Position numbers and translations under genes: made by a program. The notes below the pieces were generated by a model that worked only from the letters and a program-made list of their open reading frames with translations, searched no databases and had not been told where the DNA came from. DNA of 64,000 bases from Symsagittifera roscoffensis (lineage: Eukaryota; Xenacoelomorpha; Acoela; Convolutidae), in assembly GCF_963678635.1 (NCBI RefSeq), contig NC_087069.1, forward strand, positions 40,416,831-40,480,830, given 5' to 3'. Below are positions 1 through 9,480 of this stretch, piece by piece (the first letter of the stretch is position 1; each line of letters begins with the position of its first letter).

Positions 1-318
1 GTAGAATCCAAGTGCAGTCACTAGATTCACCTCGGTCCCTCCATGGCAATCTGTTATCAGTTCCGTTTCTGTTCTTGCTTTCATCACTACGTTTCCAAAC
101 AATACCGTCAATTGCTTGTGTTGTTTCTCCAGGGTCTTCACACAATCCAGACCTCCACAAACGTAACCCTCCAGTCCACAGACTTCCGCCAGACAGCTAC
201 CAGGTTTGACCCAGTCTTCTAGTCCCCAGCCAGGCAACTCCACTTTATCTTCTCCGTTGCTCTTAGAGGCCGTTATCATCACATTATATATGATGTTGAG
301 GTCACCCAGGTTACAGTC
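1..318 (-). pseudogene. Distal part of element 1 second coding region (open to window edge)
   Basis: On the minus strand one frame is open for about 105 codons from near 318 to base 1, so the coding region continues beyond the window. It is offset by one frame from the ORF that ends at 311, so a frameshift or splice joins them. The peptide has several cysteines and short motifs such as LPGWGLEDWVKPG. I recognise no family. Base composition and strand match the rest of element 1. It is annotated as a broken continuation and not as a separate gene because no plausible start is visible. Confidence 0.5.
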
Positions 319-938
319 TGCATTCAGTTCCCTTTGTACGTCTTAATATTGCCCGTAATATTGAGTCAGCGGTGGGACTAGGACACCATGATGGCCTCAT
401 CAATTCCCACACCGCCATCAAGCTCGTTCTCAGCAATTCACCTGAGAATCCCAACCCAAACTCCACTCTTTTGTCGGATTTTGGTACTGAAGGTGCAGTC
501 ACCTCTTCTTCCAAGACCAGTCCCAATTTGGCCTGTGGATTGTTAACGCTCTTAATCGTTACAATTCTAGACGTCCAGAATCTTAGCAACACCGCCTGCT
601 CATAATCGAAGAAGCAATCGCGCATGTCTTCACTCAGGAAAGGCTTGTACGCAATCCCTATGATCCCGGATACGTAGCTATACGATTTCTTCTTGATCGG
701 TCCACAGTATTCACTGGATTTCGGCAATGCTCCCATAGATTCTTTAGTGAGTCTCAGCTACTTGTTTGAGAATCTCCTGATTTCGTCTATCTTTTTCATG
801 GGTTCCAATTCCTCAGGTTCTTTCATGTTCACCCTCATCGGTTTACTTTGCTGCATATCCAGCAGTGCTAGCAAGAATAAGGCTTTCGTTCGCTCATCGC
901 CTTCCTTCAACATTTTAACACAGGTGTTCAGTGCCGTT
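311..938 (-). pseudogene. Element 1 second coding region, broken segment
   Basis: The minus-strand ORF from the ATG at 734-736 to the stop at 311 encodes 141 residues. In the same frame coding continues upstream through a TAG at 758-760 to about 938, with an acidic and lysine-rich stretch (KEPEELEPMKKIDEIRR). There it meets the previous ORF, which ends at 915 in another frame, so one frameshift near 915-938 separates them. No family is recognised. One nonsense codon and one frameshift within 600 bases fit decay of the 3' end of a long coding region. Confidence 0.5.
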
Positions 939-1634
939 ACTTAAAATCTGCTCTATCAGGAATCGAATGAAACAGAGAGCATCTCTCCGCTTCGCACACG
1001 CTACTGCTGCTCCCTCCTGGACTATCAGATCCCTCAGATTTGTCATAAGGAACACCTTTTCTTCCTTTGACCTCTTTCTTTCTTCTGAATCATATTCTTC
1101 GCGAGTCAGTCCCATCATGCACCAGGCGAACCTGAGTTGTAACTCTGTTCTTACGTAAGGCACTGCCACGAGAGCATGTATTCTTGGCGTAGTCCTCATT
1201 TCTTCTTCGAAATACCTTAATGTTACTGCTTTCCATGGAAGGCTCACCAACTGCTCTATCGTTTCTGCCTGTATGTCAGACGACACCAAAGTCCCGTACG
1301 CCTTCTGCTTGAGGGTGGTGCCTTGCAACATCGTTTCCAGATAACCCTCCATGGCTTTTTCGTCTTCCAGGGCCATTACATACCCTCTAACCGAGTTTCG
1401 GTGTTCCAACATCTCCATGTATCCACCGGTGGGTTCATCTATCGACACAGTCTCCGACACTGTTAGTCGGTTATATTCCACTGGTGTTAGTTGTCCCGCG
1501 ACACTTCCCTTTCCATGATTCATGGGAGATGGCTTAAAGTCTTTCATTGTGCTCTCTCCACATTGGCTGAGTATTTCCATTTCTAAGGTTGCTCCAGTCA
1601 GAGTGCGGTCACTCCTTTTGGATTTATAACCTGT
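915..1634 (-). pseudogene. Element 1 second coding region, segment after in-frame TGA
   Basis: A 221-residue ORF (ATG at 1580) lies in exactly the same frame as the 1610-codon ORF upstream, from which it is separated only by a TGA at 1635-1637 and 18 further open codons. It is predicted soluble, mixed charge, with an Arg/Glu-rich helix (TREEYDSEERKRSKEEK). I recognise no domain. Frame continuity across the stop argues that this was one protein with the SGNH ORF, not a separate gene. Coding quality drops from here leftward. Confidence 0.5.
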
Positions 1635-4600
1635 TCACTTTATCGCCGCCATGAGAATGGGTGGCATCATCGCTATATCAGTTATTATTTCATCTGTGCC
1701 AGACAGTTGATAATCACCTTGCCCCAAATCCATGACCTCCTCTACTCGTTTCCTTTTCGCTGAGTTACCAGCTTTCATCGAAATTTCTGAATCCACCTTC
1801 GTCTTTCCAACTCTCCTCGGCATCACTCTGCTGCCCAACTTCGTTTTCATCGCATTGATTTTATCAATCACCAATTTTGATCGCATCGTCCCTCTCCTAG
1901 TTCTTGACAGATACACCACCTCTCCTTCATCGTCCTGCGGTGTCATCTTGATGGGAGAATTCGCTTCACTTTCATCAGTGGCTGAGTCGATCAACAACTC
2001 ACTCAGTCTCCCTTCACACTCATCAAGCTTGTCAAGGACTTCTCTCATCAAGGGTTGGTTGAGACCCGTTTTCAGAATGGACTGGGTCCCATAGCTTTCA
2101 ACCACGGTCCAGACTTCTTCCATAAACGCCACTCTGTCCAGTTTGCATCCCGTCCTTTTCTCGTGGTCTCCGTGATGTACTTCCCATTCTTCTTCGGGCA
2201 GCGTTCCCAAGAAAGGTACTCTGGCTGAGGCCTCTATTCTTCTCCTCCTAGGTGATTCCATGAGGATTCTCTGGTCGTTATTTCTTGAATTGCCAGGAGA
2301 GCTGCTCTCCGGCAAATTCCGTTTCATTTCCATAAAGGCTGACGGGGGCTCCAGTGTCGAGATGCCTTCATCCGCTGGCTCAGTCGTTTCCAACGCGTCT
2401 GCATTATTCTCAACATCACTGAAGATATTGAAATCCAGGCTGGATGTTCCTCCTGTCGATGCCCTGTCGTCTTCCCCACCAGCTTGATCTTGTTGCATGG
2501 GTTCTTCGGTTTGACGGCTTCCTCCTTGTCCGTCATCTCCTTCTGACTTATCCTTGTTCGAGCTCGATGGTCCTTTTTCATCATTGTCGGCTTCTTCCGG
2601 GAATCTCGGTATGAGCAGTGTACCGGCCGATTTATCTTCCTCTTCTCCATGGACCACTTTAATTTCTTTGCGGCCGAAGGGTGCTAGGAAGGTTCTCGTC
2701 TGCAGTATGCCTCCCACGTTCATCTCCTGTTTTACACTAGTCAGGATTAATGAGGCTTCAGGCAGTTCGGTCCTGCCTCTCATCCTCATCGGAGCTAAGC
2801 CTAATCCCTTCCATTCCTCATCAAATCTTCCAGGCTTGGGAGTCGCGGCGTTGCTTATTCGCCTTCTCGTCGCTTGATCCGTGTATGCAAATCGTGTGTA
2901 CTGTAACACGGCGGCATTTCTCCCTACAAAGTATGGATCCATCGTTCCCACGAAATTCCCTACTCTCCTTTCGTTGGTTTCGAATGCTCTCAACCTAGGA
3001 GTTTGTACCACGGAGACTGCTCCGAGCAACATCCTTCTTATTAGAGGGAATTCAGGGATTGCCTCCGGCAGCTTCTTGTAATCGCCCCAGTCCTTCGTCT
3101 CTTCTCTCACTTTGTGATATGCTGAAGTGAGACGAGGCACTCTGGTTATTTCACCATTCGTTTTATCATAGGGTCTCAGATTCCAAAGCTTTGGAAACAC
3201 CTCGATGTGTCCTCTTTCTACTTCTCCCATGCGATCACGGAAGTGATCGTCGAAATTGATGACTGTCATCTCTGGCTCCGATATTTTCGCAAACAACAGA
3301 TCTTCACTCATGAGCTCCCGCAATGTGTGCTGCTCACACCAGTTCAGTGTACTACCGTCCACTGCCGATATGAGGTTCAGGTGCAGCACCGACCTCCTAT
3401 ATGCTTCCACTTTAACGTCAGGGAACGCAAACGTGACTGCTGGTCCATAGATAACTGTCACGAACTCCGTGACTCCTCTGATCAGCGCCAAAGGATCGGT
3501 TCTCATAGCCAAGCTCAGATCGGTTAACAGCGGCATGCCTCCCACATGTCGACTAACATCCTCTTCTCTTTCAATCGTCTCGTCTTCTCCCGTTCCAAAG
3601 CGATTTTGTTGTAAGAGATACTGGATAAGAGTGTGTCTCAGGTCTCTTAACTTGTTCCACGAGTCCGTGGGTTTCTTCATATCCAAGTTCCTCACTCTCT
3701 CTTTCATCTGCTCTGGACAACGTGCCAATTTCATCAGTCCTCCCAAGTTTCCGTGGGTAATTGCAATCAATGTCAGAAGTCCGTCTAGCCGCAGGTTCTG
3801 TATTCCATCGGTGAGCAGTATCGCCGTTCCTTTCACGAAGCTCTCCGCTCCGAATGTCACGAACAAAGCTATTAGTTCCACTATCGACACTTCCACTACT
3901 GCTTGGAGGAATTCTTTTATCAAGTAGTGCGAGACTTTCGGGTAAACTTTTGCCAAGAAGGACGCGGTCCATCCGGCTCCCAACCCTTCTAGCATGCTGT
4001 CTGTCCTTTCAAAGCCCTCCTGTCCCTTCACTTCCTGGGTCCAGAAGGTTTCCAGAGTAATCTGACACATTCTGTTTACAAACTCAGTGGTATTTTCTCC
4101 GACATTTTCCGCCAGGTTCACCTCCTTCAACAAGTAGGCATGTATCTTTGTGATCATCACGGGGCCTTGCTCAAAAGCATCTGCACCCAATGCCGCTACT
4201 CTAGGGTTCAGGTGTAGCCACTGGTTGGCTTCCGGCTTGGGTCTCAGAACCATCGCCTCCAGATGAGCTCTCGTCTCCAGTGAATTTTTCCTTCTTGTGT
4301 CTTCACCTGCCACTTCCATTGCTCGGAACCACAAGTCGTTGGACATTGCGGCGATCACTCGATGGTCGTCGTCTATTCCCCGCTTCAGTTTGAGTTGCCG
4401 ACTGAAATTGGACATTTCCAACCCCAGCACCTCGTCCAATACTAACATGTGTAGCGAATGGTCCTTGAATCCTCTCATCACGTTTGAGATATCTGACCAT
4501 ACTGCAGGCAGTTCAGCCTTAAGTGGCCTCAGGTTCTCCATCTCTATCATGCGATTCGGGGCTGATATGATCACATCATATTTTCCTTCCGAAAGTAAGG

Positions 4601-6467
4601 CCACAATCGCATACACAAATTTCAGTCCATCCGGGAGATGTGCATATCCCGGAGACAACGCGAATACTACTCTCAGTGTCACTTTATTGAATGACCCCTC
4701 TTTCGTCGCGTCCACCACTTCACCCATCGACTCAAGGATATCTTTTATCGCTGGCCATACAGCGTTCTCTGCTGTTGTAGGATCTCTGAGTCTGCTCAGA
4801 AAACCTCTACTGTGTAGATGGTCATTGATGCCAGCAGACACAATCGTAATTGGGTTCATGTCCGTCTGCCTTTGTACCCCTATAGCCAAAGATATCGATT
4901 GCAGTAAGTCCAAGTCGACTGCTGCCAACATTAAGACGTCCGGCCAAAACAAAGACTTGGAGGTGTACACGAACTCTGAATTCGCTACTACCATAATCTT
5001 GGCCTTCCTCATCTCTGCTTTGTCATAGGCGGCGAAGATGGTCTCAGCTTTCTTTATCGCTGTCATTCCGCCATATCTTTGGGCATCACCATCTTGGTTC
5101 ACTAGTTTTAGGTATACTCTTTCATTCACATGACCAGGGGGTGTCGTCAGCTGCCTCAATATCTTCACGTGTTGTCCAATCGGCGCCCTCGTCGTCAGAA
5201 ATCTTCCTGGTCTCTCTTCACGATTCCCCTCACCATGATTCAGTCTCACATCTTGCAACAGTCTCGCATTCACTGGTTCCATCGTGTTGTTAGAGGGCAG
5301 TCCCTCCAAGTCAGCAAATCTCAAGGCCGTCGTGGAGCTGAAATTTATGCTAGCGGCTATCAACCAGTCTACGCCGGTTATCGAGTACAATCTGCTGACG
5401 GATAGCATCGCTCCATTCAGCATCCTCCTTGCATCTTCGATGAAGCTTACTCTCTGGAGATCCAGCTTCATTAGTTCGTCTTTGTATATATGCCAGGGAG
5501 ACGGTATGGGTCTTGACCACATCAATGAGCCTCTGCTCGGACGTCTCTCCTCTCGACTGGTACTTGTCGTCTCCGATCTGGTGTCCGATCTAGATGTGCC
5601 GGCTGTCTCTTCGATTGGGTTGACAGGTCCTATTCTTCTCCTAGGATGGATGGTCCTTCTCATCGGCGCTTCTCCCAATCGATCCTGTACGTCTGTCCTT
5701 TGACCTGGTTCGCTGGAGCTTTGTTGCCTGTAGTTCGTGACGGCCGGGACCGTACCCAAGCTTGTTTCCAGGCTAGGAGGCACAAAGGTGGTAATCACCG
5801 CATCACTCACTGTTCCTTCTTCCTTCAGCACTCCTGTGTCAAAGAGTTCTTGGAAGCCTCGATTCAACCAAGCTTGTCCTTCGATACTGTCGAAGTGGAT
5901 GCCGTCCGTGGTCAGTCTGGCCTGATCCATGGCTCTCAACTCATGTTCGATGTCCATGAGGATCATTCTTCCGGCGTTTGGACTTGCGAGGTTCCTCAAG
6001 ATCAAGATGTTATTCCACCTGACGACTCCCTCGTTGTACCTTCTTCCTGATGCTGTCAGGCTTCTCGCGTTCATTGGCACAATGCAAACGGTCAGTACCG
6101 CGCAATTGAATTTCTGCCATAGGGTCGTAAACAAACACACCATCATTGACTCCCATAGTGCTTCCTGCTCATCTGAACCTCTAGAGATGTCATTCGTCCC
6201 AACTAAGATCATCACATTGGGAATCCTCCCTGGATTAATCAGTTCCGCCATTCGATATAATTGGGCTATCGTCGCGCCTCCAAAGGCCATCACCGTGGTG
6301 ACCCACGAGGTCCTCAAATTCGACAGCACTCTGACCAAGCTGTCTCCCAATATCAGATGAGAGGTCCCGAGTGGTGGTTGCTGCAGGTTTACAGCCGGGC
6401 GCCAGGTAGCTCGATTGAAGCAGGCCCTCGGATCTGTCTCCGGAACTCCCGTGAAATTATATTTCAA
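1635..6467 (-). CDS. Giant ORF with N-terminal SGNH/GDSL hydrolase domain (element 1, second coding region)
   Basis: This 1610-codon ORF has an SGNH hydrolase domain at about residues 36-210. Block I is GDS with the nucleophile at Ser43, block II Gly at 62-63, block III GTND with Asn91, and block V DGIH with Asp187 and His190, so the triad is complete. SGNH enzymes hydrolyse esters; the substrate here is unknown. The remaining ~1400 residues have no family I recognise. They include helical stretches and a long acidic Ser/Gly/Gln-rich region at roughly 1290-1450. The first codon after the upstream stop is TTG, and no ATG precedes Ser43, so independent initiation would lose the catalytic serine. 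The frame is continuous with the upstream ORF across one TAA, which suggests a former fusion, readthrough or splicing. It follows the pol-like region on the same strand. Confidence 0.7.
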   Translation of the reverse strand: MKYNFTGVPETDPRACFNRATWRPAVNLQQPPLGTSHLILGDSLVRVLSNLRTSWVTTVMAFGGATIAQLYRMAELINPGRIPNVMILVGTNDISRGSDEQEALWESMMVCLFTTLWQKFNCAVLTVCIVPMNARSLTASGRRYNEGVVRWNNILILRNLASPNAGRMILMDIEHELRAMDQARLTTDGIHFDSIEGQAWLNRGFQELFDTGVLKEEGTVSDAVITTFVPPSLETSLGTVPAVTNYRQQSSSEPGQRTDVQDRLGEAPMRRTIHPRRRIGPVNPIEETAGTSRSDTRSETTSTSREERRPSRGSLMWSRPIPSPWHIYKDELMKLDLQRVSFIEDARRMLNGAMLSVSRLYSITGVDWLIAASINFSSTTALRFADLEGLPSNNTMEPVNARLLQDVRLNHGEGNREERPGRFLTTRAPIGQHVKILRQLTTPPGHVNERVYLKLVNQDGDAQRYGGMTAIKKAETIFAAYDKAEMRKAKIMVVANSEFVYTSKSLFWPDVLMLAAVDLDLLQSISLAIGVQRQTDMNPITIVSAGINDHLHSRGFLSRLRDPTTAENAVWPAIKDILESMGEVVDATKEGSFNKVTLRVVFALSPGYAHLPDGLKFVYAIVALLSEGKYDVIISAPNRMIEMENLRPLKAELPAVWSDISNVMRGFKDHSLHMLVLDEVLGLEMSNFSRQLKLKRGIDDDHRVIAAMSNDLWFRAMEVAGEDTRRKNSLETRAHLEAMVLRPKPEANQWLHLNPRVAALGADAFEQGPVMITKIHAYLLKEVNLAENVGENTTEFVNRMCQITLETFWTQEVKGQEGFERTDSMLEGLGAGWTASFLAKVYPKVSHYLIKEFLQAVVEVSIVELIALFVTFGAESFVKGTAILLTDGIQNLRLDGLLTLIAITHGNLGGLMKLARCPEQMKERVRNLDMKKPTDSWNKLRDLRHTLIQYLLQQNRFGTGEDETIEREEDVSRHVGGMPLLTDLSLAMRTDPLALIRGVTEFVTVIYGPAVTFAFPDVKVEAYRRSVLHLNLISAVDGSTLNWCEQHTLRELMSEDLLFAKISEPEMTVINFDDHFRDRMGEVERGHIEVFPKLWNLRPYDKTNGEITRVPRLTSAYHKVREETKDWGDYKKLPEAIPEFPLIRRMLLGAVSVVQTPRLRAFETNERRVGNFVGTMDPYFVGRNAAVLQYTRFAYTDQATRRRISNAATPKPGRFDEEWKGLGLAPMRMRGRTELPEASLILTSVKQEMNVGGILQTRTFLAPFGRKEIKVVHGEEEDKSAGTLLIPRFPEEADNDEKGPSSSNKDKSEGDDGQGGSRQTEEPMQQDQAGGEDDRASTGGTSSLDFNIFSDVENNADALETTEPADEGISTLEPPSAFMEMKRNLPESSSPGNSRNNDQRILMESPRRRRIEASARVPFLGTLPEEEWEVHHGDHEKRTGCKLDRVAFMEEVWTVVESYGTQSILKTGLNQPLMREVLDKLDECEGRLSELLIDSATDESEANSPIKMTPQDDEGEVVYLSRTRRGTMRSKLVIDKINAMKTKLGSRVMPRRVGKTKVDSEISMKAGNSAKRKRVEEVMDLGQGDYQLSGTDEIITDIAMMPPILMAAIK

Positions 6468-7571
6468 TTATTTATTCTTTTGCACGTCTATTATGCGAGA
6501 CACTTTTTTCGCTGGCATCTTCCGTACTTTCCTCTCTGGAATTCTCGAGCTCCCCATGAGTGGTGTCACGTTACTTATCCCCTGTCTGATCACGGTCTGG
6601 GAGAGTTGTACTCTGCCCGTGTCGTCAATCGTTCCATAGGGTGCAGTCACCCCGGAACCTGGCGCATTCTTGTTAGCGAGCAGTCGTCCAGCTGTCTCTA
6701 TCAGCTTCCTCACTGTCTGTTCTACGACGGGATCACCCAAGGTGTCACTAGGATCCGGGATTGTTACTCGATTTGTCTCTGCTGGGAGCCGTGTCTCCGT
6801 TGTTTGACTCATTTCTCGAGGCGTCAAGAGCTCCATCGGGGACTGCCCACGATGAATATCCCTTGCAAGTATCACTTTCTCCACGGCCGTTGTCAACGCC
6901 ACCTGCTCCGATTGCTCTTTGTATTCCTGCCTTAAGCGCTCAATCTCTTGACCCTGCTTTTTGTTGCAGTCTTCAAACAACTTTCTCCACATGTCCCGAT
7001 CTTCCTCCATCTGGAGCATGCTTCTGGTCATCTCGTACAGCTCCTTCTTCGTACTTTTCAGTTCATCGTTCATCTCATCCAGATCTTGCATGGTTTGGTT
7101 CGTCTGAACTTTCTGTCCTACTTTTGCCCTTTTTGGTGGCACAGCTGCTCTCAGTGGTGAACCAGACGAGGTCGCCTCGCTGTTCATCTCCCGATGCATT
7201 CTCGTCAGCCCAGGTTTGGGCTTGGAGGGCATAGGCATCTCACCTGGTTGGTAAGTCCTAGAACTTCCCAATCCAGGCTCATTCGCCAAGTCACTCCCTG
7301 AGAGAGCCCCGTTTCTCCACCTCATCACTCTCATGTTCGGGCGGTCTAGTACTCCTCTTTCTGCATATGCTGCCATCAACAGGACTTCCGTGGGGCGGTC
7401 CCCACGGTTGTCGTGCCCCAAGATGTTGATCAGGGCGGTCAGCGACATGACTACCTCTGGGTCCTCCAGAGCGAAGTCTCGATCGATCAGCCGACGATAG
7501 ATTGCATCTATCATCGGTCCTACATATGCCTCTGCCAGGTCCATTAATTCATCCAAGTTGAAGTTATCCAT
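6468..7571 (-). CDS. Coiled-coil ORF, start of element 1 second coding region
   Basis: An ATG at 7569-7571 opens 367 residues ending at a TAA (6468-6470) directly abutting, in frame, the SGNH ORF. Residues 1-90 look helical and globular, 95-160 are Pro/Ser-rich and basic, about 161-226 form a clear heptad-like coiled coil (MQDLDEMNDELKSTKKELYE), and the last 40 residues are basic. A self-assembling or scaffold role is inference only; no family is recognised. Its position after pol is where env or accessory ORFs sit in LTR elements. The start is supported because the upstream spacer is AT-rich and non-coding. Confidence 0.6.
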   Translation of the reverse strand: MDNFNLDELMDLAEAYVGPMIDAIYRRLIDRDFALEDPEVVMSLTALINILGHDNRGDRPTEVLLMAAYAERGVLDRPNMRVMRWRNGALSGSDLANEPGLGSSRTYQPGEMPMPSKPKPGLTRMHREMNSEATSSGSPLRAAVPPKRAKVGQKVQTNQTMQDLDEMNDELKSTKKELYEMTRSMLQMEEDRDMWRKLFEDCNKKQGQEIERLRQEYKEQSEQVALTTAVEKVILARDIHRGQSPMELLTPREMSQTTETRLPAETNRVTIPDPSDTLGDPVVEQTVRKLIETAGRLLANKNAPGSGVTAPYGTIDDTGRVQLSQTVIRQGISNVTPLMGSSRIPERKVRKMPAKKVSRIIDVQKNK

Positions 7572-8006
7572 TCTATTCTTTCAAGTTTGATTTGATTCGA
7601 TTCGATTCCAAGGTTTTGACTCAAGTGAGTAATTAAATGATCAATCAGGATCTAGAAAAGAAGTCACAAATATCCTACTTGTCAGTTTCACTTTAACATA
7701 TATCGTTAAAATTTGCTTAAAAACAGTTCAGATAAAAAGATATTTGTCCTAAAATTTATTAAAATCAATTGGTCTCTAAAATTTTGGAATTCGACCTAAG
7801 ATTGGACGGTCCAAACTTTGGATCTATTCCTAAGATCGTCATTTAGTTGTTCATGGTCACTAACCCCTACCTACCCATGATCTTAATAACCTAACACATA
7901 ACATAACATAACATAACATAACATAACATAACATAACATAAGATGACACACATATCACATATTACGTACAACTTAGTCTTTGGCCTAACACCCTCTCGCA
8001 CATCAC
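7572..8006. other. AT-rich spacer between pol and second coding region of element 1
   Basis: About 430 bases have no long open frame and a sharp AT-rich shift relative to both flanks. The stretch holds the ACATA microsatellite. It may contain the leader, promoter or splice acceptor for the downstream ORF, but no signal is clear enough to place. Confidence 0.5.
7896..7940 (+). repeat. (ACATA)9 microsatellite
   Basis: Nine perfect tandem copies of ACATA (TATGT on the coding strand of element 1) occupy 45 bases. No interruption is present. Confidence 0.95.
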
Positions 8007-8680
8007 TCAGCCTATACTTAAGTAATATTTCTTATGTAGGTATTCTTGTATATTCGTATCAGAGAATATCACGTGTACAAGCGCGTACAATTCCCGAGGA
8101 TGCAGTCTTCCTCTGTTTGGATCGTACACTGGAAGCGAGAGCTCCTTCACGTCCATTTCGACAAGGAAGTCCCTCAGCCTCGTCAAGGACAAGACAAGGT
8201 TCTCTGGGTCCACGTGCTGCTTCTCCGTCGCCCTCGTTACCAAGAAGCATAGGTATTTTCCCGGTATCTGCGACGCCGCCTGAGGTAAGGCCGCTACGCC
8301 CCCTATCCCTGGTCTTTGCTTCCAAAGGAATTCCACGTTTTTGTATTCTCTCTTAAAATCTGCCGCTAACGCTGTCCTAAAACTCATGTCTGCTGTGATT
8401 GCTACCGCACATGTTCTAATTGTGAGTATGAAATTACTGTCTGTTAGTATTATGTTACTTGAATATTCATTTGGTAAGTTAAAATATGACCAAACTACCC
8501 TGCCTATGTCAGGTTTCTTAGGTTCTTCGCCTGTTTCTGCTTCTACGTCTCCTGTTTCTCTTGCTATTCTTAATTTTTTTATTATCAAGTTTTCAGTGTG
8601 GGTAAGTCCTACCCCCACTCCCCGGACAAAATACCCATCGACGTCCCCGTCGATCGCATACCGGGTATCAAGTCGAGGTT
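8007..8680 (-). pseudogene. Macro-domain-like segment at the C-terminal end of element 1 pol
   Basis: The 203-codon open stretch continues, through a frameshift near 8675, from the integrase tail. Residues about 65-190 resemble the macro domain of the ADP-ribose-handling TARG1/OARD1 type: a strand ending AVAITADMS, a helix (ALAADFKREYKNVEFL), GGVAALP, a strand LCFLVTR, a helix with LVLSLTRLRDFL, and a strand ending ELSLPVYDP. The glycine-rich phosphate loops of active macro enzymes are not conserved (RTALA, and DPNRGRLHP after SLP), so catalysis is doubtful. The first codon of the listed frame is GTG, so it is not an independent gene. The family call is by motif order only. Confidence 0.5.
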
Positions 8681-9480
8681 AGAAGCTGGAATGAGTAGTC
8701 GTCCTTCCTGGGCAGCCCAGGAAGGATCATCTCGTTCGGTCTTGATGTATTTTATGCTTTCACGATCTACGTCTTGAATCGTGACGCTGGTCTCCTCAGG
8801 ATCCGAGGTCGTTTCATTCAGCCATTCCAAGACGCGCAGGTTCGTCAAGTCTTGTTCACATGACTGCTGTTGCTCGTCGTCGAATTCTACCTCGGGTTTC
8901 GACCAGTCGTCAACCCACTCATCATCGTGATCATCGACTATGTCAATGTCTTGTGACACAATTATTTCCTCTAGACCCACTACTTCCTCCACTATCTTCT
9001 TCAGATCTATCCTATCCACTACAAAGTCGTCACCGTAAGGATTGTATTTCTTTCTTGGTCTCGTCCCGTCCTTCTGACGAGTCTGTATGGTGAACGGAAG
9101 ATCCGGTTCCAAGTTCTTGGGAACCTCTATCTGTTCGGGATCCTGCCAATCTTCCTCTGCGTAGGGTAAGGTTTCATCGTCCGCTTCGATCTCCTCGTTT
9201 GAATCCAGGTCCAGCGGTGTATCCCTACCTTCCTCTACAACTTCGTTTCCATCGTTCTTCTCCCTGGTGCCCTTTTTAATGACCTCACAAGCAGGATTCA
9301 TCATTAGATTATCCCCTTCTTCCATGTCTGCAGGTATACACCAGTCTTCTGTCGATGGATTGTTTGGCTTGATGTTCTCGTAGTGGGCGGCTCGGCCAGT
9401 ACTCAGTCTATAAAAGCGTCCCTCCTGGTGCACCTCTGTAATCATGAAGGGTCCCCTCCATTTTTTAGGAGCTTTTTCGT
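8609..9480 (-). pseudogene. pol: Element 1 pol: GPF module plus acidic C-terminal tail
   Basis: This frame begins with the integrase C-terminal module (KKWRGPFMITEVHQEG, a GPY/F-type motif) and continues through RAAHYENIKP, as in gypsy integrases. About 230 residues of strongly acidic sequence follow (NEEIEADDETLPYAEEDWQD and a later Asp-rich stretch). It is joined to the integrase core by a frameshift at the T-runs around 9461-9475 and to the macro-like segment by another near 8675. The acidic tail is unusual for a gypsy integrase; its role is unknown. Confidence 0.7.

Noticed and set aside
8-26. GTGCAGTCACTAG near the left edge resembling the LTR sequence CAGTGCAGTCACTG
   Set aside because: It lies inside an open coding frame and similarity does not extend beyond about 12 bases, so it is not the start of the 3' LTR.
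4297-5028. 243-codon plus-strand frame opposite the SGNH ORF, and other plus-strand frames in 1-16 kb
   Set aside because: They mirror the minus-strand coding region, have Ser/Leu-rich antisense composition and no family signature.
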